From positions 1 to 64,000 of the forward strand of contig JAPOOU010000140.1 of NCBI GenBank assembly GCA_026713245.1: a stretch of 64,000 nucleotides of DNA, read 5' to 3'. This DNA is from Chloroflexota bacterium. Lineage in GTDB: Bacteria; Chloroflexota; Anaerolineae; Aggregatilineales; Phototrophicaceae. The notes under the pieces are model-generated. The model had not been told where the DNA came from, made no database searches, and saw nothing but the letters and a program-made list of their open reading frames with translations. Below, piece after piece: positions 16,267 to 23,363 of the stretch (the stretch's first letter is position 1; every line of letters begins with the position of its first letter). A program made the translations under genes and the position numbers.

Positions 16267-19263
16267 CTATCCACCCTCCACAATCCGCACCTCATTCTCG
16301 CTCAGCCCGTACAGCCGATACACCAACTCGTCGATCTCGCGGTCCGTCCGCTCAATCCGAGCTTGGGCGATACGGAGCGCCTCGCCGGTCAAGTCGGGGA
16401 GTTGCTTGTGCCAGTCCAGCATTTTGTCGACAAGTGCGACCATCTGATCGTGCAGGGCAACATCGGCGGGGTCGTCAAAGTCGATTGTGCGGATGGGGAG
16501 TTGGCCGAAATACTGTTTTGTACAAGTTATCCATCCCCCTCTGAACTTATTGCTTATTTGCCGCAGATTCCAAAACAATAGCTGTGAATTGAGTAAACCG
16601 AGAAGATACTTAGTGGATAAGGTGTCTTGCTTATTCGATAGCGACACGCTGAAACCGCCACTGGCCATAAGGCAATATCTGTTACCCTGATCGGGATACA
16701 AAGAAAAAAGACCTCTATTTGCAAGTAGAGGTACAAGAATCTGCGCATTGTCGTGTAAATTGAGGTTGCGTGGCGCACTAAAAGAATACCACCCTTTGAA
16801 TTGTTTACGTTTCAACAGACGCTCCTTATTGGAAAGCAGGTACGAGTATGTTTTGGGAAATCTGGCTTTAATGACGTCCTCATCCATAAGTGAATAGCCA
16901 TTGCTTGATACCTCATAAGGAAAGATGATTCGTTCGTTGTTGTTCGGACTGAATGAATATCTATTGAAATCAGTCGCATATATTGGTTGCCGGAGCATCT
17001 CGACTTCAATTTCAACCGGTTCATCTTTGCGGGTAAAGAGCTTGCCATCTTTATATTTCAGACACATGACAGTATCAGCACCACTACTTGACCCTCGTGA
17101 CATATCGGCGGGTAAATCAAGCAATCTGCCAGCATTGTCGGACAACTTGGATAGAAAATTGTGTTCGTCCTCAGTTAAAAATATCCACGATTTAGCGCTC
17201 AGAGTACTCTTATTTATGATTCTTGAATCTTGCCTATCGCTTGTCATTTCTTGCGGTTCGGCACTTAGATATCGAAATGTTGGTTCAGAAGTTTTGGATA
17301 GGAACAATAGACAGGTATATGTAGTGGCGTTATCGAACACTTGAGCGTGTCCGAAATCTACAATGTGGTCGATTAGTTGTTCCTCCGCCAAAAGACCCCG
17401 CAGGGCAATGCCATAATCAGTTGCGAAAAACTTGCTTGGTACGATATATCCCAACTTACCTTGTTTATTGAGTAGATTGATTCCTCTTTCAATAAACAGG
17501 ACATAAATGTCGTAATTGCCTTTGGACGCAGCAATGTAATTCTTCTTGTAGTAAGGCACCGTGTCGGGCGCGGTCTCTTTCATGGTCTGAATGCGAATAT
17601 AAGGCGGATTGCCGATGACGGCGTCGAAGCCGCCGGCATCTATAATCGCGGGGAAGCCGTCTTCGCTATGCCAATCGAAGAACTTAATCCGCAATCGCTC
17701 CTCTTCGGTGAAAAGCGCGGGCTGCTTGCCGTCATAAAAGTCGCTGCCGATGAGGGAATTGCCCCATTTGATGTTGCCGCTGAGGTCGGGCAGGATGCGT
17801 CCGCCGGCGCTGAACATGAGGGTCTGGCGGCCGGTGGCGTCGTTTTCCTTCTCCAGCATCTTGAGCAGCAGGGAGAGCTTGCTGACTTCGACGGCGTTCT
17901 GGTCGAGATCGACGCCGTAGATGTTGTCCAGCAGGATGCGGCGTTTTTCAGCGGTCGTGAGGATCATGCCCTCGCCGACGATTTCGCGGACGCGATTGCG
18001 GTACTGCTTGGGACGGGCCCGGTAATAATCCAGGTGCCAATCGAGCAGGTACTGATAGGCGCCGGTGAGGAAGGAGCCGCTGCCGCAGGCGGGATCGAGG
18101 ATGCGCAGTTTTTCCGCTTCTGCCGGCGTCGCCCCTTTGAGCAATGCGCCGACAGTATTTTCCACGATGTAGTCGACGATATAAGCGGGGGTGTAATAGA
18201 CGCCGCCGGCTTTGCGCACTTCGGGTTTTTCTTCGACGCGCACCGCGCCGCCCGCGCTTAATTCGATGACTTTGCCGAGGAACTGCTCGTAGACCTGGCC
18301 GAGAATATCGGCGGGCAGCACGGAAAATTCGTAGGGGCTGAAGGGAAAATACAGATTTTTGATGATGCGGCGCAGCGGCTCGTCGGGGATGTGGATCTTG
18401 AGCGAATCGAGGTCGGGATCGCTGACGCGCTCTTCTTTGCCGAAGTGGAACAGGCCGGAATTGTATTTGTCATCGGCTTCGTTGAAGAGGATTTTCAGTT
18501 CTTCATAGACTTCTTTGCCCTCGCCTGCGGCGCTGCGCAGGCGTCCGTAGGCTTCGATATCGCGGTCTTCGGCGATGCGCAGGAAGACGATGCGGTCAAT
18601 CGCGCGCTGGACGAGCAGATTAAGCTGGCGTTGGCTGAGGTCGCGGTTATGCAGGGCGATGTCCTTCGCCAGTAGCTCGCGCCAGTTTTCCATCTCGCGC
18701 AGGAAGGCTTGGTCGACGCTGAAGAAGCCGCGGATTCGCTCGCCTTCAATCCACTCGCGCAGCGCGCCTCCGGCGACGGCTTCGCGGCTGAAACGCGACT
18801 CAAGCTCGTCCCATTTGTCGATGTAATCGCCATATTCATAATAACGCAGGCGGGCCGTTGCTGCGGGATCGCTGCGCTGGGGCTGGATGCGGCAATCATA
18901 GACGCTGAATTCTTCGAAATCGGTCAAGACGCTGACGGGCGTATTGCCCGACCAGCCGTAGCGGCGCAGTTGAAAAGCCGGGATGGGGTTCCGCTCCAGG
19001 TTGACATGCGGCATTTTGGTCTCGACGAAGAAATGCGTCGTGTGGCCGATGCGGAAGCCGTAATCCGGGCGTTTGGGTTTTTTAATACCGCCTTCGTCCA
19101 CCATGACGCTGACTTCGAGGCCGACTTGCCGGTTGTCAACGACATCCCAACCCAGGGCGGTAAACAATTTGTCAACGAACTGCGTACGCAATTCCGTTTC
19201 GCTGTCTGGCTTGCGTTCCTCAAACTGTTTAACCAGCTTTCCGACTTCCTCTGGCGCGGTCAT
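16267..19263 (-). CDS. Type IIG restriction-modification enzyme (Eco57I-like)
   Basis: 998 residues, one chain with cleavage and N6-adenine methylation. N-terminal nuclease: D67 in RPDYGFRI and E81-T-K83 in FFVETKMP, a PD-(D/E)XK site. Helical connector about 180-330. Methyltransferase: GGVYYTPAYIVDYIVE, motif I ILDPACGSGSFLTGAYQYL (about 390), motif IV NPPYIRIQ (about 550). The C terminus (about 700-960) should be the target recognition domain, with GGWITCTKQYFGQLPI near its end. It appears complete. The gene lies 6 nt after the ADP-ribosylglycohydrolase and is probably co-transcribed with it. A+T content rises in the recognition-domain part (about 16.5-17.5 kb), a mosaic pattern known for such enzymes. 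Recognition sequence unknown. Confidence 0.85.
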   Translation of the reverse strand: MTAPEEVGKLVKQFEERKPDSETELRTQFVDKLFTALGWDVVDNRQVGLEVSVMVDEGGIKKPKRPDYGFRIGHTTHFFVETKMPHVNLERNPIPAFQLRRYGWSGNTPVSVLTDFEEFSVYDCRIQPQRSDPAATARLRYYEYGDYIDKWDELESRFSREAVAGGALREWIEGERIRGFFSVDQAFLREMENWRELLAKDIALHNRDLSQRQLNLLVQRAIDRIVFLRIAEDRDIEAYGRLRSAAGEGKEVYEELKILFNEADDKYNSGLFHFGKEERVSDPDLDSLKIHIPDEPLRRIIKNLYFPFSPYEFSVLPADILGQVYEQFLGKVIELSAGGAVRVEEKPEVRKAGGVYYTPAYIVDYIVENTVGALLKGATPAEAEKLRILDPACGSGSFLTGAYQYLLDWHLDYYRARPKQYRNRVREIVGEGMILTTAEKRRILLDNIYGVDLDQNAVEVSKLSLLLKMLEKENDATGRQTLMFSAGGRILPDLSGNIKWGNSLIGSDFYDGKQPALFTEEERLRIKFFDWHSEDGFPAIIDAGGFDAVIGNPPYIRIQTMKETAPDTVPYYKKNYIAASKGNYDIYVLFIERGINLLNKQGKLGYIVPSKFFATDYGIALRGLLAEEQLIDHIVDFGHAQVFDNATTYTCLLFLSKTSEPTFRYLSAEPQEMTSDRQDSRIINKSTLSAKSWIFLTEDEHNFLSKLSDNAGRLLDLPADMSRGSSSGADTVMCLKYKDGKLFTRKDEPVEIEVEMLRQPIYATDFNRYSFSPNNNERIIFPYEVSSNGYSLMDEDVIKARFPKTYSYLLSNKERLLKRKQFKGWYSFSAPRNLNLHDNAQILVPLLANRGLFSLYPDQGNRYCLMASGGFSVSLSNKQDTLSTKYLLGLLNSQLLFWNLRQISNKFRGGWITCTKQYFGQLPIRTIDFDDPADVALHDQMVALVDKMLDWHKQLPDLTGEALRIAQARIERTDREIDELVYRLYGLSENEVRIVEGG

Positions 19264-19269
19264 AGCGCC

Positions 19270-20400
19270 TCACCCACCCAACTTTTCAAACGCAACCTGC
19301 CTACTCTGCGCGGCAGCTAGCTGCCGCGCTTGCAGCGCCCGCGTCAGATCGGCCAGGTCATCCGCGATGGGCATCAGGTCGATGCGATTGGCGCTATTAA
19401 TCTTCTCGACCCATTCGGGGCGCAGGGCGTCGATGCCGTGCAGGGCGCCGGCGATTGCCCCGCCCATGCCGGCGATGGAGTCGTTGTCGCGGCCGTAATT
19501 GGTCCCGCCCATGATCGTGCCGTCGAAGTCGCCGCCGGTCACAACCAGGAAGCCGAGCGCGACCGGCACTTCCTCGATGCTGTGCGAGCGACTAGGTGTC
19601 CAGTCGTCGGTGCCGTTGCCGCGCTCGCTTTTGGCGTCATCGGGCGAGGTGTCATATTTTCGCATGACATCGCGCAGGGGCGCGATGGCTTCGCGCCAGT
19701 CGCTCAGCGTGCCGGCTGCCTCGGCGATGGCGGCGATGCAATCGGCGGTGCCGTCTTTGGCGACAGACAGCGCAGCGTCGATGATGGAGCTGACGGAGGC
19801 ATCCGGCTTGAAGGCTTCGGCCACGCAAGCGGCCTGGACAGCGGCCGCTTCCAGACCGAAGCTGACTTGATGGGCGCTGAAGATGTCGACCGCTTCGGCA
19901 TAGGCGCGGGCGGGATCGCAGGCGTTGATGATGCCGACCGGGGCGGCGTACATGGCGGCGCCGCAGTTGACCATGTTGCCGACGCCGGCGGTGCGCGGAT
20001 CGGCATTGGCCAGCCAGCGATTGTAGAGCCACTTCTCGGGATAAAAGAGCCGTTCGACCAGCTTCATCTCGCGTTCGTATTCAGGGATCCAGCGGTCTTC
20101 CAGCGCCATCTTCGGCACGATGCGGCGGAAGAATTCGTGGGCGTCCAGGTGGTCGCCGCGCTCGAGATAACATTGGGAGAGCAACTGCACCATGTGGGTG
20201 TCATCGGTATAACGACCGTTGCCGCGGCCGCGCACATTTGCTTCGTCCCAGCTTTCGACCAGGTCGGTGATATAGCCGTAGCGCTCGCGAATCTCGTGGG
20301 GCATGCGCCATTCCGCCGGCGCGCCCATGGCATCGCCTATGGCGCCGCCATAGAGGCAGCCCTGGATTTTCTTCAACAGAATATCGGGTGAATCCGTCAT
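19270..20400 (-). CDS. ADP-ribosylglycohydrolase family protein
   Basis: 376 residues of the DraG/ARH family, which removes ADP-ribose from proteins or hydrolyses related N-glycosidic bonds with two Mg ions. Seen: GCLYGGAIGDAMGAPAE near the start, GRYTDDTHMVQLL (metal-binding acids) and GRDNDSIAGMGGAIAGAL near the C terminus, the standard order. The ATG at 20400 has GAGGA about 9 nt upstream; a longer in-frame start lacks this. It precedes the type IIG enzyme by 6 nt. That link could be chance or could tie de-ADP-ribosylation to the restriction locus; many Chloroflexota homologues have unknown metabolic roles. Confidence 0.85.
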   Translation of the reverse strand: MTDSPDILLKKIQGCLYGGAIGDAMGAPAEWRMPHEIRERYGYITDLVESWDEANVRGRGNGRYTDDTHMVQLLSQCYLERGDHLDAHEFFRRIVPKMALEDRWIPEYEREMKLVERLFYPEKWLYNRWLANADPRTAGVGNMVNCGAAMYAAPVGIINACDPARAYAEAVDIFSAHQVSFGLEAAAVQAACVAEAFKPDASVSSIIDAALSVAKDGTADCIAAIAEAAGTLSDWREAIAPLRDVMRKYDTSPDDAKSERGNGTDDWTPSRSHSIEEVPVALGFLVVTGGDFDGTIMGGTNYGRDNDSIAGMGGAIAGALHGIDALRPEWVEKINSANRIDLMPIADDLADLTRALQARQLAAAQSRQVAFEKLGG

Positions 20401-20470
20401 CAGTTTTTCCTCATTTCCTGCGCTGATAGTGGTCAATTCACAAAATAATGCGCCAATCAAGGGGATAGTT

Positions 20471-20530
20471 GTAGGGGCGGTTTTTCCTGTCGCCCGCCAA
20501 ACGCCCGGCATCTAGCAAACGGGCGGCCCG
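20471..20530. repeat. REPIN-like element (decayed)
   Basis: Starts GTAGGGGCGGTTTTTCCTGT, then CGCCCGCC, with a second CGGGCGGCCCG block at about 20519. Arms no longer pair well. Lies between the propeller gene and the glycohydrolase. Confidence 0.4.
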
Positions 20531-20531
20531 T

Positions 20532-21614
20532 TTACATAAAGCGCGCGGAGTAGACCACGGCCAGGTTATGCGCCAGGCAGCGCCAGTGATCGCCGCGGTC
20601 ATCGGAGACGTAGAAATTGCCGGCTGTGGTGCCAAAGACCAGAGTATCGCCGCGCGCGTCCATGGCGTGACGGAAGATGAGATCATAGGCGTTATTCTGT
20701 GGCAAGCCTTCGCGCAGGTCCTGCCAGGTCCGCCCGCCGTCTTCGGTGCGACAGATGCGGATGGCGCGATCGACCGGCACGCGGTACTCGGCGCTGACCG
20801 CCGGCGCCACCCAGGCCACGCGTTCGTCCTCCGCGTCCAGCGCCAGCGCGAAACCAAAGCCGGCGGGACCGTCATTCTCCGAGATGTCCTGCCATTGCAG
20901 CCCGCCGTTCTCGCTGCGGTAGATGCCGCAATGGTTCTGCTGCCAGAGCACGTCGGGATTGGATGGGCTGGCGAGAATGATATGGGGATCGTGACCGTAG
21001 TCGTGATGCGGGTCGGGCAGGTAGTCGGCGTAGAGACCGCGATTGCGCGCTTCCCAGGTTTCGCCGCCGTCATGGCTGACGTAGACGCCCCCGACGCTGA
21101 TGCCGGCGATCAAGTGGCGGCTGTCGCGGGGATCGACCACGATGGAACAGCAGCCGGGATGATCGCGCCCGGCGCCGAACCAGTGCTTGTTGCTCGGGTG
21201 GTACCAGAGCGTCTCCATCAATTGAAAGCTGTCGCCGCCGTCATCGCTGACGAAGAGCCCGCCGGGTTCGGTGCCGACGTAAAGGCGGTCCGGCTCGTCA
21301 GCGCCGCCGGGCTCGATCAGCCAGATATAGCTGGTGGCCGCGGGGGCGGTGAAATCGGGCGGGACGGTATCGCCTTCGGGGTATTTGGGCGCTTGGACCT
21401 CTTCCCAGGTGGCGCCCAAGTCGCGCGAGCGGTGCAGTTTGCCGCCCCAATGGCCGTGATCGAGCGATGCCCAGAGCGTGTCAGTGCGCGGGTCATGCAC
21501 GGCATAGGGCACGGGGATGCCTTCAAAGTGGGCGGATTCGATGGTCCAGTCAGCGCCGTTTCTGTTGAGCAGGAGCAGTCCCTTGCGGGTGCCGACGAGT
21601 AGTTTGTTGCGCAT
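20532..21614 (-). CDS. BNR/WD40-like beta-propeller protein
   Basis: 360 residues built of propeller blades with Asp-box style motifs: RSRDLGATWEEV, VSDDGGDSFQLM, VSHDGGETWEA, RSENGGLQWQDI, RTEDGGRTWQDL and VSDDRGDHWRCL. Such proteins are often labelled exo-sialidase or glycosyl hydrolase, but the sialidase Arg triad is not evident, so the enzymatic label is not supported. No signal peptide, so probably cytoplasmic. A MoaD/ThiS-like gene lies 91 nt upstream on the same strand; I recall this pairing from other genomes. Function unknown. Confidence 0.75.
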   Translation of the reverse strand: MRNKLLVGTRKGLLLLNRNGADWTIESAHFEGIPVPYAVHDPRTDTLWASLDHGHWGGKLHRSRDLGATWEEVQAPKYPEGDTVPPDFTAPAATSYIWLIEPGGADEPDRLYVGTEPGGLFVSDDGGDSFQLMETLWYHPSNKHWFGAGRDHPGCCSIVVDPRDSRHLIAGISVGGVYVSHDGGETWEARNRGLYADYLPDPHHDYGHDPHIILASPSNPDVLWQQNHCGIYRSENGGLQWQDISENDGPAGFGFALALDAEDERVAWVAPAVSAEYRVPVDRAIRICRTEDGGRTWQDLREGLPQNNAYDLIFRHAMDARGDTLVFGTTAGNFYVSDDRGDHWRCLAHNLAVVYSARFM

Positions 21615-21705
21615 TCTTCAACCCCTCCCCCGGCCCCTCCCCATTGCAATGGGTAGGGGTGGCTCTATGACGTAATCTGTTTGGTCAATTGGCTCGCGTA
21701 CAAGA

Positions 21706-21978
21706 CTAGCCACCTGACAAGGCTTGCATGATGTAAATGCGGGTATCGGCGGAAACGCGATCGGAGAGCGTTCGTTTGTCGTGGATGAGTTCGTCGCCGA
21801 TGAAGATATTGACGTGTTTGCGCAGGGCGCCTTGTTCGTCGATGATGTAGTCGCCCAGGCCGCGCCAGCGCTGGTCGACGGCGCTGACGGCATCGGCGAC
21901 GGTGGCGGCTTCGACCTCGAGTTCGCTCAGGTCGGGGAAGAAGCGTTGCAGGTTGGGTGTGAATTTGACCCGTGCCAT
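21706..21978 (-). CDS. MoaD/ThiS-like ubiquitin-fold protein
   Basis: 90 residues, a beta-grasp fold of the MoaD/ThiS type with the diagnostic C-terminal Gly-Gly (ALSGG), which is adenylated and thiolated in sulfur carriers. No MoaE, ThiG or MoeB-like gene is present in the window, so the sulfur acceptor is unclear. A BNR propeller follows in the same direction. It may donate sulfur to an unlinked pathway or act as a protein modifier. ATG at 21978, with a short leader; no strong ribosome site noted. Confidence 0.75.
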   Translation of the reverse strand: MARVKFTPNLQRFFPDLSELEVEAATVADAVSAVDQRWRGLGDYIIDEQGALRKHVNIFIGDELIHDKRTLSDRVSADTRIYIMQALSGG

Positions 21979-22050
21979 GGTGCTGCTCCGTTCGTGGTTG
22001 AGCTTAGATTAGAACGGATGTGGGGCGGGGTTGTCAAGATTTGGGTGTTG

Positions 22051-22080
22051 GCCGCAGAGGTACAGAGGGCACAGAGAAAA
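22051..22080 (+). repeat. CACAGAGG-type repeat
   Basis: GCCGCAGAGGTACAGAGGGC followed by ACAGAGAAAA. Confidence 0.6.
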
Positions 22081-22306
22081 TGGTGGGGCGAGCTGGCGGG
22101 TTGCCCGCGACCAAAACGAATAATCGGGCCTGCTTGCGCTACTCTCTCGGAATCGCTGAAGAGCCTTTGACTTGACGGTCGTGAACGTAGCCAGCATATT
22201 CGGTGTTCAAGATTTCGCGGCTGCGTCCGGCGCTGTTGCCGGCGCCGGCGAGGCCATATTCATTTCTTTCGCATGACGCGCCATTCATTTCTGAACCCCG
22301 AAACCT

Positions 22307-22335
22307 TTGACATTCTCTCAATAATTGATTAAGAT
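22307..22335 (+). promoter_or_regulatory. Sigma70-type promoter of the secreted protein gene
   Basis: TTGACA, 17-nt spacer, TAAGAT; the start codon follows 36 nt after the -10. Perfect -35 consensus. Confidence 0.6.
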
Positions 22336-22371
22336 CTTGCAAGCTGAGATTCGGCAATAGAGGGAGTTGTC

Positions 22372-22980
22372 ATGAGAAACAACATTGTTCTGGTGTTTTG
22401 TTGCGTATTCACCCTATTCTTGGCGACCGTAGCGCAAGCAACCAGTTTCAGCGGCAACATCTGCTATGATGACGGCGCGAATTGCCAGACTGACCTCGAC
22501 TGGAAGCGCGGCTGGTGCGAGGCAGCTATCGCCCAAAGCTGGGTCGTGGGCAGCGTCGACGAATGCCTGTCCGGCGAGGCGCAAACGCTGACGCCCGAGC
22601 AACGCCAGGCGCGGATTCAATCGCGCGCCGCCCGCCAGAATCCAGTGCAAGACCAGAACGCGCAAAGCAGCGCTTCCAGTTCGCGTCAAAGCAGTGTTTC
22701 CAGTTCACGTCAAAGCAGTGACGGCGGGCAAGGGCGTGTCGCCAACCAGTCCACCCTGACGCGAAGCTCGAACCCGACCGTCTCGGAACGGAAAAGTGAC
22801 AGCTCGTCGAAACAAGGATCGGACAAGACCAGTAACCAATGGGTGCGATGCGGGTCTTGGCGGGTAAACAGAAATGAGCCCGGTCGTTCTGTTTGCGTCA
22901 ATCCCGCTCCTTCTGGTTCGCTGCCGAGGGATTACTCTGAAAGAGAAGAACCTTCATCGGGGGGAGGGACTCCGCGTTAG
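22372..22980 (+). CDS. Secreted Ser/Gln-rich protein with Cys motifs, unknown function
   Basis: 202 residues. A signal peptide covers about residues 1-23 (hydrophobic core LVFCCVFTLFLATV, cleavage after AQA). The mature protein has a small N-terminal Cys-containing domain (GNICYDDGANCQTDLDWKRGW), a low-complexity linker of repeated SSSRQSS and SSKQGS units (about 95-155), and a second short Cys pair (WVRCGSW ... SVCVN). The design, two small disulfide modules on a flexible hydrophilic linker, suggests an extracellular or wall-associated role. GGGAG lies 7 nt before the ATG and a strong promoter precedes it. No homologue recognised. Confidence 0.65.
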   Translation: MRNNIVLVFCCVFTLFLATVAQATSFSGNICYDDGANCQTDLDWKRGWCEAAIAQSWVVGSVDECLSGEAQTLTPEQRQARIQSRAARQNPVQDQNAQSSASSSRQSSVSSSRQSSDGGQGRVANQSTLTRSSNPTVSERKSDSSSKQGSDKTSNQWVRCGSWRVNRNEPGRSVCVNPAPSGSLPRDYSEREEPSSGGGTPR

Positions 22981-23190
22981 TCTGAAATCTCGCCGATCGA
23001 ATGTCGCGCCCCTGTTCTGTTCAGAAGTTTCGCGATGTCCAGAATGCGGCGGTCGACGCTGTCGAACCGTCGCTTCGGCACAGCTGAGGTGACGAGCGCG
23101 ACCTGATAGCTAGTCCCTATAAACACCCCTTCGCGCCTTGGTGGTCGAGATTCTCGCCTAGCTTGATGGACCTGCTGATTGATGCCTTCG

Positions 23191-23219
23191 GGCGGGCGAC
23201 TTGACAGCTCGCCCCTACA
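23191..23219 (-). repeat. Single palindrome of the REPIN-like family
   Basis: GGGCGACTTGACAGCTCGCC followed by CCTAC; the outer GGGCGA/TCGCCC arms pair, the inner part does not. Confidence 0.5.
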
Positions 23220-23232
23220 ACCTCCCTATGTG

Positions 23233-23310
23233 ACCTTCGTGCCTTTGGGATGATAACCTCCGCGCCTCTGTGCGGCGGTCACTGTCTACGCGACCTTCGG
23301 TGGTGAAAAC
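23233..23310 (-). repeat. CACAGAGG-type repeat, reverse copy
   Basis: On the minus strand it reads CACCGAAGGTCGCGTAGACA, GTGACCGCCGCACAGAGGCG and GGCACGAAGG, the same order as the unit at 14478-14544. Confidence 0.5.
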
Positions 23311-23363
23311 CTACCCCCCGCGCTAAAATACGCCTTTGCTCTCATAAACCAAAGGACACTCCC

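Larger units (their letters stand above)
21979..22371. other. Divergent intergenic region
   Basis: Holds a CACAGAGG-type repeat (22051-22080) and a good promoter for the secreted protein (22307-22335). No gene supported in between. Confidence 0.55.
22981..23363. other. Intergenic region with palindrome and reversed repeats
   Basis: No gene supported. Contains a GGGCGA...TCGCCCCTAC unit at 23191-23219 and a reversed CACAGAGG-type stretch at about 23233-23310. TAAAAT near 23329 is a possible -10 for the propeller gene. Confidence 0.5.

Noticed and set aside
20532-21614. Sialidase annotation for the BNR propeller
   Set aside because: Asp boxes alone do not show sialidase activity; the Arg triad and catalytic Tyr/Glu pair were not found.
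22139-22357. 72-codon minus-strand frame in the region before the secreted protein
   Set aside because: Overlaps the -35/-10 of the downstream gene and has no family features.
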